In this document: positions 26,808 to 39,245 of the stretch, one piece after another
How positions within the stretch are numbered: the first letter of the stretch is position 1
Layout of the letters: each line of letters starts with the position of its first letter
Assembly (NCBI RefSeq): GCF_019801605.1
Contig: NZ_JAHVIT010000001.1
Span: 434,001 to 498,000 of the forward strand
Direction: 5' to 3'
Origin: Maritimibacter alkaliphilus
Lineage (GTDB): Bacteria > Pseudomonadota > Alphaproteobacteria > Rhodobacterales > Rhodobacteraceae
Length of the DNA: 64,000 nucleotides
Notes under the pieces: model-generated
Seen by the model: the letters and a program-made list of their open reading frames with translations, nothing else
Database searches by the model: none
Told to the model about the DNA's origin: nothing
Translations under genes and position numbers: made by a program

Positions 26808-29800
26808 ATGACCGACCCCGCCGCAGAGCGAACAGAGATGACACAGGCCCCGCCGCCGGCGCCGGAGCAGACCCCCGACGAGACGAGCCGCCCCCGCAGA
26901 TCGCGGGGCCGCAAGGCCCTGCGCGGCGTGGGCGCGGGCTGTCTCGTCGTCTCGCTGTGCGTCCTTGCGGTGCTGGTGGGCCTGCTGCTGACCCGCGGGC
27001 GCACGATGGACGTGCCGCCCTGGGTCGAGGCACGGATCGAGCAGAAGATCAACGCCGGCCTGCTGGGCGCCCATGTGGAGATTGCCGGGCTCGACCTCGT
27101 GGTGACGGACGACTGGCAGCCGCGTTTCCACCTGCGCGACCTCCGCCTGCGGGACCGGGCGGGGGCCGAGGTGCTGCTGTCGGACGTGGAAAGCACGCTG
27201 GCGCTGCGCCCGCTGCTGCAGGGGCGGCTGGCGCCCTACGGCATCTATGTCAACGGGGCGATGCTGCGGCTGCGGCGCAATGCGGAGGGGCGGTTCGACC
27301 TCGACATCGGGGGCGACGGCCGGTCCACCGATCTGGCCCAGACGATGCAGACCCTCGAAGACCTGCTGGCCGCGCCCGCCTTCGCCGACATGGGGCGGAT
27401 CGAGGCGCGGGCGCTGACGCTGACCTACGAGGACGTGCCCTCGAACCGGACGTGGACGGTGGATGGCGGGCGCATCCTGCTGCAACGGCGGGACGCGGAC
27501 CTGAGCCTGCGCGGCGATTTCGCCCTGCTCTCGGGACAGGATTACGCCACGACGCTTGGGATCTCCTACGACACCCGCATCGGCGAGGGCGGGGCGCGGC
27601 TGGCGGTGCAACTGGACGAGATGCCCGCCGCCGACATCGCCACCCAGAGCCCGGCCCTCGCGTGGCTGGCCGGGGTGCGGGCGCCGATTTCGGGCGCGCT
27701 GCGGGTCACCATCGACGAGCGCGGGCGGCTGGGGCCGCTGGTGGGGACGTTGCAGGCGGGGCAGGGCGTGATCCAGCCGACCGACACCGTCTCGCCCATT
27801 CCCTTCGACAGCGCGGTCTCCTACTTCCGCTATGATCCCGGCGCGCGGCGGCTGCGCTTCGACGAGCTTTCGGTGCAGAGCCCGTGGCTCTCGGCGCAGG
27901 CGGAGGGCGAGCTGCGGCTGCTGGGGGACAACCTGCTGCAACCCTCGACGATGACCGGGCAGCTGTCGCTGTCGAGCTTCGTGGCCAACCCGGCCGATCT
28001 CTATCCCGCGCCGGTCAGCCTCGACGCGGCCAAGCTCGACATCCGTCTCGCGCTCGATCCCTTCGAGGTCACGCTGGGGGACCTGAGCCTCGTGCACCGG
28101 GAAGACACGCTGCGCCTCTCCGGCTGGGCCCGGGCGCGGCCCGAGGGCTGGGACGTGAGCGTCAGCGGCGGCATGGGGCACCTGACGCCGGGCGACCTGC
28201 TGTCGTTCTGGCCCGCGGGGGTGAAGCCCAAGACGCGGGAGTGGATCGAGAAGAACATCGCTTCCGGCCAGATGCAGGACCTGCAACTGGGCCTGCGGTC
28301 GAAGCCGCAACAGAAGCCCGAGGTCTCGCTCGGGTTCAATTTCGCCGGGCTGACGGCGACCTTCATGAAGCACATGCCGCCGATCACCAACGGCATGGGG
28401 CACGCCACGCTGCAGGACAACCGCTTCGTCGTGGTGGCCGAGGGCGGCGAGGTGCGCGCGCCGCAGGGCGGGGTCGTGGGGGTGCGGGGCACCAGCTTCA
28501 TCATCCCCGATGTGCGCATCAAGGGCGGCCCGGCCGAGGTGCGGCTTCAGACCGACAGCACGATCACCGCGGCGCTTGCCCTGCTTGACCGCGAGCCCCT
28601 GAACGTGATGCAGAAGGCGGGCAAGCCGGTGACGCTGGCCGACGGGCGGGTCAAGCTGGAGGGGCGGCTGAACTTCCCGCTCAAGAAGGGCACCCCGCCG
28701 AGCGAGGTGCATTACGACGTCAGCGGCCAGATGGCGAACCTGCGCAGCGAGGAGATCGTGCCGGGACGGGTGCTGACGGCAAGCGCGCTCTGGATGACGG
28801 CGAACAATACGGCGCTGACGATCACCGGCACCGCCCGTCTGGGCGATGTGCCCGTGGGGGGCACATGGCGTGCCGAGATGGGAGACGACGCGGGCGGGCG
28901 CAGCCGGCTGGAGGGCTGGGTCGAACTCTCCGACCGGTTTGCCGATGAATTCCGCATCGGCCTGCCGCCGAACACCTTCTCGGGCCGCGGGCGGGGGGAC
29001 GTGGAGATCGACCTCGCCAAGGGGCAGCCTGCGCAGTTCCGCCTGACCTCGGACCTCGCGGGGCTCGGCCTGCGGGTCGACAGCCTCGGCTGGTCGCTGA
29101 GCGAGGGCGGCACCGGGCAGCTGGCGGTGGCCGGGCGCCTCGGCGCGCCGCCGCAGGTCGACAGCCTGACGCTGCAGGCGCCGGGGCTGACCGCCGAAGG
29201 GTCGCTGCGGCTCGGCGCGGACGGGCAGCTGGCAGGCGGCACCTTCAACCGTGTCGCGGTGGGCGACTGGCTGCGCGGCACGGTGGAACTGCAGGGCCGG
29301 GGCGCGGGGCGCAAGCCGCTGGTGCTGGTGACCTCGGGCACGCTCGACATGCGGCGGCTGCCCACGGGGATGGGCAGCGGCGGCGCGGGCGGCGGGCAGG
29401 GCGGCGACAGCACGCCGGTCTCACTGGCGCTGCAGGAGATGCGGATTTCCGATGCCATCGCGCTGACCGACTTCCGGGGCAATTTCACCACCCGGGGCGG
29501 GATGCAGGGCAGTTTCGAGGGCCGCATGAACGGCGGTGCCGCCGTCGCGGGCGAAGTGGTGCCGCAGGGCGGGCGCTCGGCGATCCGGCTGACGGCCCAG
29601 GACGCGGGCAGGGTCATGGCGGCCGCGGGGCTGATGAAACAGGGCCACGGCGGGCAGATGACCCTGACCCTGCGCCCGGTCTCCGAGGCGGGCAGCTATG
29701 ACGGCGACCTCCAGATCAAGGACCTCTGGATTCGCGATGCCCCCGCCATGGCGGAGTTGCTGAACGCGATCTCGGTCGTGGGCCTGCTGGAACAGCTCTC

Positions 29801-30149
29801 GGGCGATGGCATCCTCTTCTCCGACGTCGAGGGCAAGTTCCGCCTGACCCCCGATCAGGTCATCGTGACGGAAAGCAGCGCCACCGGCGCCTCGATCGGG
29901 TTGTCGCTGGACGGATACTACGGCCTCAAGTCGCGCCGGATCGACATGCAGGGCGTGGTCTCGCCCTTCTACCTCGTGAACGGCGTCGGCTCGCTCCTGA
30001 CCCGCAAGGGCGAGGGGCTGATTGGCTTCAACTACACCCTGAAGGGCACGGCGGATGCACCGCAGGTCTCGGTAAACCCGCTCTCGCTGTTGACGCCCGG
30101 CATGTTCCGCGAGATTTTCCGCCGTCCCGCGCCCAAGGTCTCGCAGTAG
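26808..30149 (+). CDS. large AsmA-like / DUF3971 membrane-anchored protein
   Basis: About 1113 residues. A charged N-terminus ([13 protein letters not shown]) precedes one membrane helix ([17 protein letters not shown]). A very long periplasmic part of repeating beta-rich segments follows, with the DUF3971 region in the middle and an AsmA-like C-terminal region ([18 protein letters not shown] [18 protein letters not shown], and [18 protein letters not shown]). This is the architecture of the YhdP/TamB/AsmA group, which bridge inner and outer membranes and help move phospholipids. ATG 26838 is an alternative start; neither has a strong ribosome site. queA follows 50 bases later. Confidence 0.85.
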   Translation: MTDPAAERTEMTQAPPPAPEQTPDETSRPRRSRGRKALRGVGAGCLVVSLCVLAVLVGLLLTRGRTMDVPPWVEARIEQKINAGLLGAHVEIAGLDLVVTDDWQPRFHLRDLRLRDRAGAEVLLSDVESTLALRPLLQGRLAPYGIYVNGAMLRLRRNAEGRFDLDIGGDGRSTDLAQTMQTLEDLLAAPAFADMGRIEARALTLTYEDVPSNRTWTVDGGRILLQRRDADLSLRGDFALLSGQDYATTLGISYDTRIGEGGARLAVQLDEMPAADIATQSPALAWLAGVRAPISGALRVTIDERGRLGPLVGTLQAGQGVIQPTDTVSPIPFDSAVSYFRYDPGARRLRFDELSVQSPWLSAQAEGELRLLGDNLLQPSTMTGQLSLSSFVANPADLYPAPVSLDAAKLDIRLALDPFEVTLGDLSLVHREDTLRLSGWARARPEGWDVSVSGGMGHLTPGDLLSFWPAGVKPKTREWIEKNIASGQMQDLQLGLRSKPQQKPEVSLGFNFAGLTATFMKHMPPITNGMGHATLQDNRFVVVAEGGEVRAPQGGVVGVRGTSFIIPDVRIKGGPAEVRLQTDSTITAALALLDREPLNVMQKAGKPVTLADGRVKLEGRLNFPLKKGTPPSEVHYDVSGQMANLRSEEIVPGRVLTASALWMTANNTALTITGTARLGDVPVGGTWRAEMGDDAGGRSRLEGWVELSDRFADEFRIGLPPNTFSGRGRGDVEIDLAKGQPAQFRLTSDLAGLGLRVDSLGWSLSEGGTGQLAVAGRLGAPPQVDSLTLQAPGLTAEGSLRLGADGQLAGGTFNRVAVGDWLRGTVELQGRGAGRKPLVLVTSGTLDMRRLPTGMGSGGAGGGQGGDSTPVSLALQEMRISDAIALTDFRGNFTTRGGMQGSFEGRMNGGAAVAGEVVPQGGRSAIRLTAQDAGRVMAAAGLMKQGHGGQMTLTLRPVSEAGSYDGDLQIKDLWIRDAPAMAELLNAISVVGLLEQLSGDGILFSDVEGKFRLTPDQVIVTESSATGASIGLSLDGYYGLKSRRIDMQGVVSPFYLVNGVGSLLTRKGEGLIGFNYTLKGTADAPQVSVNPLSLLTPGMFREIFRRPAPKVSQ

Positions 30150-30199
30150 GGACCGGCGAGGGGTATGGCGGTGACGCCAGCCTTCGAAGGAGCCCGCCC

Positions 30200-31252
30200 G
30201 TGCAACTGTCCGATTTCGATTTCGATCTGCCCGAGAGCCTGATCGCCACGCGGCCCGCCAAGCCGCGGTCCTCCGCCCGCCTGCTGGTGGCCGAGGGCGA
30301 CGCGATCACCGACGCGGTGGTGACGGACCTGCCGCAGTGGCTGCGCCCGGGCGATCGGCTGGTGCTGAACAACACCCGGGTGATTCCCGCGCGGCTGTCC
30401 GGTGTCCGCCACCGCGACGGCGAGGCGGGGCCGTCCCAGTCGAAGATCGAGGTGACGCTGCTGGAGCCGCGGGCCGACGGGACATGGTCGGCGCTGCTGA
30501 AGCCGCTGCGCAAGATCCGCGAGGGCGAGGTGCTGGTCTTCTCCGACGCGCTCTCTGCCAAGCTGACGGCGAAGGAGGAGGGGCAGGGGCTGCTGGCCTT
30601 CAACCTCGCGGGCGAGGATTTCGACGCGGCCCTCGCCGAGGCCGGGGCGATGCCTCTGCCGCCCTATATCGCCGCCAAGCGCGCGGCCGATGCGCAGGAC
30701 AAGGAAGACTACCAGACGATCTTTGCCCGCCACGCGGGCGCGGTGGCCGCGCCGACGGCCTCGCTCCACTTCGACGCGCCGCTGTTGCAACGCATCGTGG
30801 ACATGGGCGTGGGCCTGACCGAGGTGACGCTCCACGTCGGCGCGGGCACCTTCCTGCCGGTGAAGGTGGAGGACGTGACCACCCACAAGATGCACGCCGA
30901 ATGGGGACAGGTGACCGAGCAGGCCGCGGCCGAGATCGCCGCCACCAAGGCCGCCGGGGGCCGGGTGATCCCCGTGGGCACCACTGCCCTGCGCCTGCTG
31001 GAAAGCGCGGCCCGGGCCAGCGGCCAGATCGCAGCCTGGGAGGGGGAGACCGACATCTTCATCTATCCCGGCTTCGACTTCCGCGTGGCCGATGCGCTGA
31101 TGACGAACTTCCACCTGCCGAAATCCACCCTGATGATGCTCGTCTCGGCGCTCATGGGGCCGGAGCGGGTGAAGCGGATCTACGCCCATGCCGTCGAGGA
31201 AAACTACAGGTTTTTCTCGTATGGAGATGCCTCGCTGCTGATCCCCGCTTGA
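30200..31252 (+). CDS. queA: S-adenosylmethionine:tRNA ribosyltransferase-isomerase
   Basis: 350-residue QueA, which transfers and rearranges the ribosyl group of SAM onto 7-aminomethyl-7-deazaguanine in tRNA to make epoxyqueuosine. Typical blocks: [15 protein letters not shown] at the start, [48 protein letters not shown] and [17 protein letters not shown]. It starts with GTG 30200 behind GAAGGAG (30186-30192). Other queuosine genes are not in the window. It is probably cotranscribed with the MFS gene 114 bases downstream or the DUF3971 gene upstream. Confidence 0.97.
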   Translation: MQLSDFDFDLPESLIATRPAKPRSSARLLVAEGDAITDAVVTDLPQWLRPGDRLVLNNTRVIPARLSGVRHRDGEAGPSQSKIEVTLLEPRADGTWSALLKPLRKIREGEVLVFSDALSAKLTAKEEGQGLLAFNLAGEDFDAALAEAGAMPLPPYIAAKRAADAQDKEDYQTIFARHAGAVAAPTASLHFDAPLLQRIVDMGVGLTEVTLHVGAGTFLPVKVEDVTTHKMHAEWGQVTEQAAAEIAATKAAGGRVIPVGTTALRLLESAARASGQIAAWEGETDIFIYPGFDFRVADALMTNFHLPKSTLMMLVSALMGPERVKRIYAHAVEENYRFFSYGDASLLIPA

Positions 31253-31366
31253 TCGCGGGCCCGGCCCGTGCGACCGGGGAGGTGAAAGAGGAACGCGACG
31301 CCCGAGAGGTCGTTTTCAGCAAGCCCGGTGTCCGGCCTGCAGGGCCGTGCGGGCAGGAAGGACGAG

Positions 31367-32644
31367 ATGCTACAGGTATTGGGCAGCGCTTGGGCGCTTC
31401 TGCTGGGTCTGATGCTGCTGATGGTCGGGAACGGCCTGCAGGGCACGCTGCTGGGTGTGCGGGGCGAGTTGGAGGGGTTCTCGACCTTCGAGATGTCGAT
31501 CGTCATGTCGGCCTACTTCGCCGGCTTCCTCGGCGGCTCGCGCATGGCGCCCGAGATGATCCGCCGGGTCGGCCACGTGCGGGTCTTCGCGGCTCTGGCC
31601 TCCTTCATCTCGGCGGTGCTGATCCTCTATCCGACCTTTGCCCATCCCGCCGCCTGGGCCATCGGGCGGGTTGTGATCGGCTTCTGCTTCTCGGGGGTCT
31701 ACGTCACGGCGGAAAGCTGGCTGAACAACGCGGCCACCAACGAGAACCGCGGCAAGGCGCTGTCGCTCTACATGATCGTGCAGATGCTGGGCATCGTCTC
31801 GGCGCAGGGGCTGCTGCTGGTCGCGGACCCGTCGGGCTACGTGCTCTTCGTGATTCCCTCGGTGCTGGTCTCGATCTCCTTCGCGCCGATTCTCCTCTCG
31901 ATCTCGCCCACGCCGGCATTTGACACCACCAAGCCGATGTCGCTCAGACAACTCTACGGCATCTCTCCGCTGAGCTGCGTGGGGGTCTTCATCCTTGGCG
32001 GGGCCTTCTCGGCCCAGTTCGGCATGGCCGCGGTCTATGGCGGGCAGGCGGGTCTGAGCCTGCCGCAGATCTCCATGTTCATCGCGGCCTTCTATGTCGG
32101 CGCGACCATCGCCCAGTACCCGCTGGGGTGGCTGTCGGACCGGATGGACCGGCGCCAGCTGATCCTGATCGTGGCGGCCGTGGGCGGCGTGGGGGCGATC
32201 CTCGCGATGCTGGCGGGCAGCAGCTTCTTCGCCCTCCTGCTGGCGGCGATGATCGTGGGTGGCACGTCCAACCCTCTCTATTCGCTACTGATTTCCTACG
32301 CGAACGACTTCCTTCAGCCCGAGGACATGGCCGCCGCCTCCGGGGGCATCCTGTTCATGAACGGGCTTGGCGCCATTGCTGGGCCGCTGATCACCGGCTG
32401 GATCATGACCGCCTTCGGGCCCTCCGGTTTCTGGCTGTTCATCGCGGTCCTGCTGCTCGCCATGGCGGCCTACGCGGGCTACCGGATGACCCAGCGACCC
32501 GCGCCGACCTCGGACTTCAGTGGGGCCTATACGCCGGTCATGATGTCCGCCACGTCGGTCGCGGTGGAGGCCGCACAGGAGTGGGTGATCGAAACCGCGC
32601 AGGAGGAAGAAGCGCAAGCGCAGGAGGCAGCGGATCGCCTGTGA
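31367..32644 (+). CDS. MFS transporter (YcaD-like)
   Basis: 425-residue major facilitator with about twelve membrane segments. Motifs: AYFAGFLGGSRMAPEMIRR, a variant of motif A, and WLSDRMDRRQLIL as the second copy; VYVTAESWLNNAATNENRGK is characteristic of the YcaD-type branch. The Glu/Gln/Ala-rich C-tail (TAQEEEAQAQEAADRL) is cytoplasmic. ATG 31367 has GGAAGGA upstream. The substrate is unknown. Confidence 0.85.
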   Translation: MLQVLGSAWALLLGLMLLMVGNGLQGTLLGVRGELEGFSTFEMSIVMSAYFAGFLGGSRMAPEMIRRVGHVRVFAALASFISAVLILYPTFAHPAAWAIGRVVIGFCFSGVYVTAESWLNNAATNENRGKALSLYMIVQMLGIVSAQGLLLVADPSGYVLFVIPSVLVSISFAPILLSISPTPAFDTTKPMSLRQLYGISPLSCVGVFILGGAFSAQFGMAAVYGGQAGLSLPQISMFIAAFYVGATIAQYPLGWLSDRMDRRQLILIVAAVGGVGAILAMLAGSSFFALLLAAMIVGGTSNPLYSLLISYANDFLQPEDMAAASGGILFMNGLGAIAGPLITGWIMTAFGPSGFWLFIAVLLLAMAAYAGYRMTQRPAPTSDFSGAYTPVMMSATSVAVEAAQEWVIETAQEEEAQAQEAADRL

Positions 32645-32743
32645 TCGCTAACGTCTTGTCAGAACACGAATTCCCCCTGTTGCGAATATAAAACTTATGT
32701 AACGATGGGGGCAGGTGCGACAGAGACCACAGGAGGATCCCCC

Positions 32744-33322
32744 ATGGTTGCCCCGCGAGACATCCTGAACTTCTGGCTGGACGAGGTAGGACCCTCGGGC
32801 TGGTACGAGGCCTCGGATGCCCTTGATCAGGAAATCCGCGACAAGTTCGGCGACGCCTGGCAGGCCGCCGCCGATGGCGCTTATGGCTTCTGGCTGACGC
32901 ACCCGAACGGTGCGCTCGCCTATGTCATCCTGATGGACCAGTTTCCCCGCAACATGTTCCGCGGCGAGGGCAAGGCCTTCGCGACCGACGGCGTGGCGCT
33001 TGCGGCGGCGAAGCTCTCCATCGACAACGGCTGGGACCTCAAGGTCGAGGAACCGGCGCGGCAGTTCTTCTACCTGCCGCTGATGCACAGCGAGAGCCTC
33101 TGTGATCAGGATCGCTGCGTGCGCCTGATGGCGGAACGGATGCCGATGACCGGCGAGCCGAACCTGCTGCACGCCAAGGCTCACCGCGAGGTGATCCGCA
33201 AGTTCGGCCGTTTCCCCTACCGCAGCGAGGCACTGGAGCGCAGCGTCACCAAGCCGGAGCAGGCCTTCCTTGACCAGGGCGGCTACGGCGCGACGATCCG
33301 GCAGCTTCAGGCGGCGGAATAA
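32744..33322 (+). CDS. DUF924 family protein
   Basis: 192-residue DUF924 protein with a tetratricopeptide-like helical fold. Signature blocks are ILNFWLDEVGPSGWYEAS, the central ILMDQFPRNMFRGEGKAFATD and FFYLPLMHSESL. The function of the family is not established. ATG 32744 follows AGGAGG (32731-32736). It has its own terminator downstream and AT-richer promoter DNA upstream (32680-32705), so it is probably monocistronic. Confidence 0.9.
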   Translation: MVAPRDILNFWLDEVGPSGWYEASDALDQEIRDKFGDAWQAAADGAYGFWLTHPNGALAYVILMDQFPRNMFRGEGKAFATDGVALAAAKLSIDNGWDLKVEEPARQFFYLPLMHSESLCDQDRCVRLMAERMPMTGEPNLLHAKAHREVIRKFGRFPYRSEALERSVTKPEQAFLDQGGYGATIRQLQAAE

Positions 33323-33379
33323 GGCCGTGCAACAGGCGGGGACGGGGGCATAACCGTCCCGCATTTCAACGGATTACAG

Positions 33380-33413
33380 AAGGCCTCGCGGCAATACGCT
33401 GCGGGGCCTTTTT
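33380..33413 (+). terminator. terminator after DUF924 gene
   Basis: Stem aaggcctcgc/gcggggcctt (one T-G pair) with an 11-base loop, followed by TTTTT, 58 bases past the stop. Confidence 0.8.
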
Positions 33414-33436
33414 GCTGCGTTGAAGGGCTTTCCAAA

Positions 33437-33456
33437 ATAGTTTAACGTCAAACTAT
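33437..33456. promoter_or_regulatory. operator-like inverted repeat upstream of lpdA
   Basis: atagttt-N6-aaactat, a perfect 7-bp inverted repeat, lies 20 bases before the lpdA start in otherwise GC-rich DNA. Spacing and AT-rich arms suit a dimeric regulator such as a MarR or TetR type, but the factor is not identified. A regulator here would overlap the ribosome-binding and start region. Confidence 0.45.
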
Positions 33457-33476
33457 CTTGCGGAACGGAGGGGGCC

Positions 33477-34871
33477 ATGGCCACCAAATCTTATGACATG
33501 ATCGTAATCGGGGCAGGTCCGGGCGGCTATGTGGCGGCGATCCGCGCAGCACAGCTGGGCCTGAAGACCTGCATCGTGGAACGCGAAAACCTCGGCGGCA
33601 TCTGCCTGAACTGGGGCTGCATTCCGACCAAGGCGCTGCTGCGCTCGGCCGAGGTCTTCCACATGATGGAGCGGGCCAAGGACTACGGGCTCTCCGCCGA
33701 CAAGATCGGCTATGACCTCGACGCCGTGGTGAACCGCTCGCGCGGGGTCGCCAAGCAGATGGAAGGCGGGGTCAAGCACCTGCTGAAGAAGAACAAGGTC
33801 GAGGTCGTCATGGGCGAGGCGAGCCTGCCCGCCAAGGGCAAGGTCTCGGTCAAGACCGACAAGGGCACCGAGGAGCTGACCGCCAAGGCCATCGTTCTGG
33901 CGACCGGCGCGCGGGCCCGCGAACTGCCCGGCCTCGAGGCGGACGGCGATCTGGTCTGGACCTACCGCCACGCGCTGAAACCCTCCCGGATGCCCAAGAA
34001 GCTGCTGGTCATCGGCTCGGGCGCCATCGGCATCGAATTCGCCAGCTTCTACAACACGCTCGGCGCCGACACGACCGTGGTCGAGGTGATGGACCGCGTG
34101 CTGCCCGTCGAGGATGCGGAGATCTCCGCCTTCGCCAAGAAGCAGTTCGTCAAGCAGGGCATGAAGATCATGGAGAAAGCCATGGTCAAGAAGCTCGACC
34201 GCGCCAAGGGCAAGGTCACCGCGCATATCGAGGTGGGCGGCAAGGTCGAGACGCAGGAGTTCGATACCGTCATCTCGGCCGTCGGCATCGTCGGCAACGT
34301 CGAGGGGCTGGGGCTCGAGGGTCTGGGCGTCAAGGTGGACCGCACGCACGTGGTCACGGATGAATTCTGCCGCACGGGCGTCGAGGGGCTCTATGCCATC
34401 GGCGACATAGCCGGCGCGCCCTGGCTGGCGCACAAGGCCAGCCACGAGGGCGTCATGGTGGCGGAACTGGTCGCGGGCGGCCATCCGCATCCGATCAAGC
34501 CGGGCTCCATCGCGGGCTGCACCTACTGCCATCCGCAGGTGGCCTCCGTCGGCATGACCGAGGCCAAGGCCAAGGACGCGGGCTACGAGGTGAAGGTCGG
34601 CAAGTTCCCCTTCATCGGCAACGGCAAGGCCGTGGCCCTGGGCGAACCCGATGGCATGGTGAAGACCGTGTTCGACGCCAAGACCGGCGAGTTGCTGGGC
34701 GCCCACATGGTCGGGGCGGAAGTGACCGAGCTGATCCAGGGCTATGTCATCGGCCGCCAGTTGGAGACCACGGAAGAGGACCTGATGCACACGGTCTTCC
34801 CGCACCCCACCCTGTCGGAGATGATGCACGAGTCCGTGCTCGACGCCTACGGGCGCGCGATCCACTTCTGA
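33477..34871 (+). CDS. lpdA: dihydrolipoyl dehydrogenase
   Basis: 464-residue flavoprotein that reoxidises the lipoyl arm of 2-oxoacid dehydrogenase or glycine-cleavage complexes with NAD. FAD motif IGAGPGGYVAAIRAAQ (11-26), redox disulfide Cys43/Cys48 in GGICLNWGCIPTKALL, NAD motif VIGSGAIGIEFASF and the C-terminal HPTLSEMMHE with the catalytic His-Glu pair are present. It stands alone, with no E1 or E2 gene beside it, and has its own operator-like element. Which complex it serves is unclear. A 46-base double palindrome lies just downstream. Confidence 0.96.
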   Translation: MATKSYDMIVIGAGPGGYVAAIRAAQLGLKTCIVERENLGGICLNWGCIPTKALLRSAEVFHMMERAKDYGLSADKIGYDLDAVVNRSRGVAKQMEGGVKHLLKKNKVEVVMGEASLPAKGKVSVKTDKGTEELTAKAIVLATGARARELPGLEADGDLVWTYRHALKPSRMPKKLLVIGSGAIGIEFASFYNTLGADTTVVEVMDRVLPVEDAEISAFAKKQFVKQGMKIMEKAMVKKLDRAKGKVTAHIEVGGKVETQEFDTVISAVGIVGNVEGLGLEGLGVKVDRTHVVTDEFCRTGVEGLYAIGDIAGAPWLAHKASHEGVMVAELVAGGHPHPIKPGSIAGCTYCHPQVASVGMTEAKAKDAGYEVKVGKFPFIGNGKAVALGEPDGMVKTVFDAKTGELLGAHMVGAEVTELIQGYVIGRQLETTEEDLMHTVFPHPTLSEMMHESVLDAYGRAIHF

Positions 34872-34893
34872 TCGCTGCCGCCGCAAAAGGCGC

Positions 34894-34939
34894 CCAAGAA
34901 TTTTCGAAAATTCTTGGGAAAATTCTTCGAAGAATTTTC
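34894..34939. repeat. tandem double palindrome, copy 1
   Basis: Two perfect palindromes lie side by side: 34894-34917 (half-site ccaagaattttc and its complement, 24 bases) and 34918-34939 (half-site gaaaattcttc and its complement, 22 bases). The whole 46-base block is identical to 50146-50191. It is AT-rich in GC-rich surroundings, between the convergent lpdA and rhodanese genes, where it could fold as two hairpins and terminate on both strands. Confidence 0.9.
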
Positions 34940-34980
34940 CGCGCTCGCCTCGGCGGGCGCGGTTTCGTCTCTAGCGGTGG

Positions 34981-35343
34981 TCAGACCTTCACGACCTGTC
35001 CTCCCGCCCGCACCCAGTGCCCCAGCCCGCCGATGTTGTGCACGTCGCGGTAGCCCAGCCGGTCCAGCACCCGGACCGCCGAGGCAGACCGCCCGCCGGA
35101 GGCGCAGTAGACCGCCACGGTCTTTTCCGGCGAGATCTGGGGCAGGTGGTCGGGGTGGGCGGGATCGGCCCGGAAGGCCAGCATCATCAGCGGCACATGC
35201 ACCGAACCGGCGGCCTGGCCGGTTTCTGCCACTTCCGCAGACTCGCGCACGTCGATCACCACGACCTCGCCTGTCGCCACCCCGCGGATCGCCTCGGCGG
35301 CGGAAAAGCGGTGGCGGGCATTGCCTTTAAGAAATCCGAACAT
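34981..35343 (-). CDS. rhodanese-like domain protein
   Basis: 120-residue single rhodanese domain. The persulfide-forming Cys lies in VYCASGGRSASA, and the upstream block VVVIDVRESAEVAETG is the family core. It probably carries sulfane sulfur; no signal peptide is visible with the chosen start ATG 35343 ([21 protein letters not shown] site). The frame runs upstream to 35394 without a better site. It diverges from uvrA. Confidence 0.9.
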   Translation of the reverse strand: MFGFLKGNARHRFSAAEAIRGVATGEVVVIDVRESAEVAETGQAAGSVHVPLMMLAFRADPAHPDHLPQISPEKTVAVYCASGGRSASAVRVLDRLGYRDVHNIGGLGHWVRAGGQVVKV

Positions 35344-35424
35344 ATCTGTCCCTCGCCCGGGCCTCATGCCCGATGCGGCAAAAATAGCATTCATGACTTT
35401 GAATGTGAATGGGGTGGCGCAAAT

Positions 35425-35439
35425 GTTCCGCCTTCGTTC
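35425..35439. promoter_or_regulatory. LexA (SOS) box upstream of uvrA
   Basis: GTTC-N7-GTTC (gttc cgccttc gttc), the exact alphaproteobacterial LexA box, 67 bases upstream of the uvrA start. This indicates SOS induction of uvrA. The divergent rhodanese gene starts 81 bases away and could also feel it. Confidence 0.85.
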
Positions 35440-35506
35440 TCATTTTTCGGTTGGACGCCGGGCCGCGCTCTATTAAGTTTTCGGCAATACCCCCCGGGAG
35501 TCTGTC

Positions 35507-38365
<2,859 letters not shown>

Positions 38366-38368
38366 CGA

Positions 38369-38394
38369 AACGGCCCGCCTTGGCGGGCCGTTTT
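38369..38394 (+). terminator. uvrA terminator
   Basis: Stem aacggcccgcc/ggcgggccgtt followed by TTTT, starting 4 bases after the uvrA stop; A-rich on the other side, so it may also act for minus-strand transcripts from 38482. Confidence 0.8.
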
Positions 38395-38481
38395 CGCATG
38401 GGGGGATGGGGACGGCGGTTTGCAGGCCGGGCCCGGGCCAGAGGCGCACCCGTCAGTGGGGGACGGCTCTGCTGTGCGGGT

Positions 38482-38946
38482 TCAGAACGCGGCGTTGGTC
38501 TGGTCCGTCACGCGCTCCAGCACTTCGCGGCTGTGGATCATGACGCGGTAGACCTCCCCCTCGACCCGGAAATAGGCCCAGCCGTCCTGCGGCGCGGGCA
38601 GGCCGTAGCGCTCGGTGTTCAGCAGGATCATGTATTGATCGGGCAGGGTACTTCCGGGCGCGAGGACAGGTCCACGGGCCCCGGTGGGGCGCTGTGGCGT
38701 GTTGTAGGGGCGAGGCACCGCGGGAACCAGCCGCGCGCCGCCCGCGATGCTGCGCACCTGCGGCAGCGCCTCCCGCGTCCCGCCGCCAGCCTGCCCGGCA
38801 CTGCTTTCGCTGAAACCCGGCGCCACATTGGCGCTGTCCGCCGTCACACAGCGGGCGCCCGCAAGTTCCATCCGGCAGGCCGCTGCGGGACCGGCCCACA
38901 GGAGGAGGGCTGGCAGCAGCGGCAGGACAAGACGGGTCGGGGACAT
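38482..38946 (-). CDS. RcnB-like periplasmic protein
   Basis: 154 residues with a signal peptide (MSPTRLVLPLLPALLLWAGP then AAAC). A Gly/Pro-rich middle precedes a C-terminal block, YMILLNTERYGLPAPQDGWAYFRVEGEVYRV, that matches the RcnB/YohN fold linked in E. coli to nickel-cobalt homeostasis. Start ATG 38946 has CGGAG upstream; a longer frame to 39192 lacks coding character. A second RcnB-like gene follows upstream at 39242-39694. Metal binding is not shown by the sequence. Confidence 0.75.
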   Translation of the reverse strand: MSPTRLVLPLLPALLLWAGPAAACRMELAGARCVTADSANVAPGFSESSAGQAGGGTREALPQVRSIAGGARLVPAVPRPYNTPQRPTGARGPVLAPGSTLPDQYMILLNTERYGLPAPQDGWAYFRVEGEVYRVMIHSREVLERVTDQTNAAF

Positions 38947-39155
38947 CGGGCAAACTCCGGTTGGGTCCAGTGTGGCCCGAGTCGCGGGCCTCGGCAAGCG
39001 AGCGGCGCCGGGTGGGGCGTGCTGAGGTGCTCTGGCCTTGGGACCGGGCAGAAGCCTCCTCATCGGGCCTCCTGATCCGGGCGTTGCACAGACCGAGATC
39101 TGGCCGATAATCCGGGCCCAAGCCAGCCCGGAGGGTGCGACCGGAGGCATGAAAG

Positions 39156-39182
39156 AGCCCGGCACCGCGTAGGCGCCGGGCT
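39156..39182 (-). terminator. hairpin downstream of RcnB-like gene 2
   Basis: agcccggc/gccgggct 8-bp stem with an 11-base loop, 60 bases past the stop of the gene at 39242-39694; on the minus strand it is followed by CTTTC, a weak T tail. Confidence 0.45.
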
Positions 39183-39189
39183 GGAACGG

Positions 39190-39245
39190 CAAGTCAGGGC
39201 TTGCTGGCCTGACTTATCGGACTTGGCTTATCGGGCCAGACTTAT
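39190..39245. repeat. degenerate tandem array, 14-base period
   Basis: Units ctggcctgacttat (39204), cggacttggcttat (39218) and cgggccagacttat (39232), with a more diverged caagtcagggcttg before them (39190), keep an exact 14-base step. The last unit contains the stop codon of the RcnB-like gene, so the array has reached the very end of a coding sequence. Confidence 0.75.
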
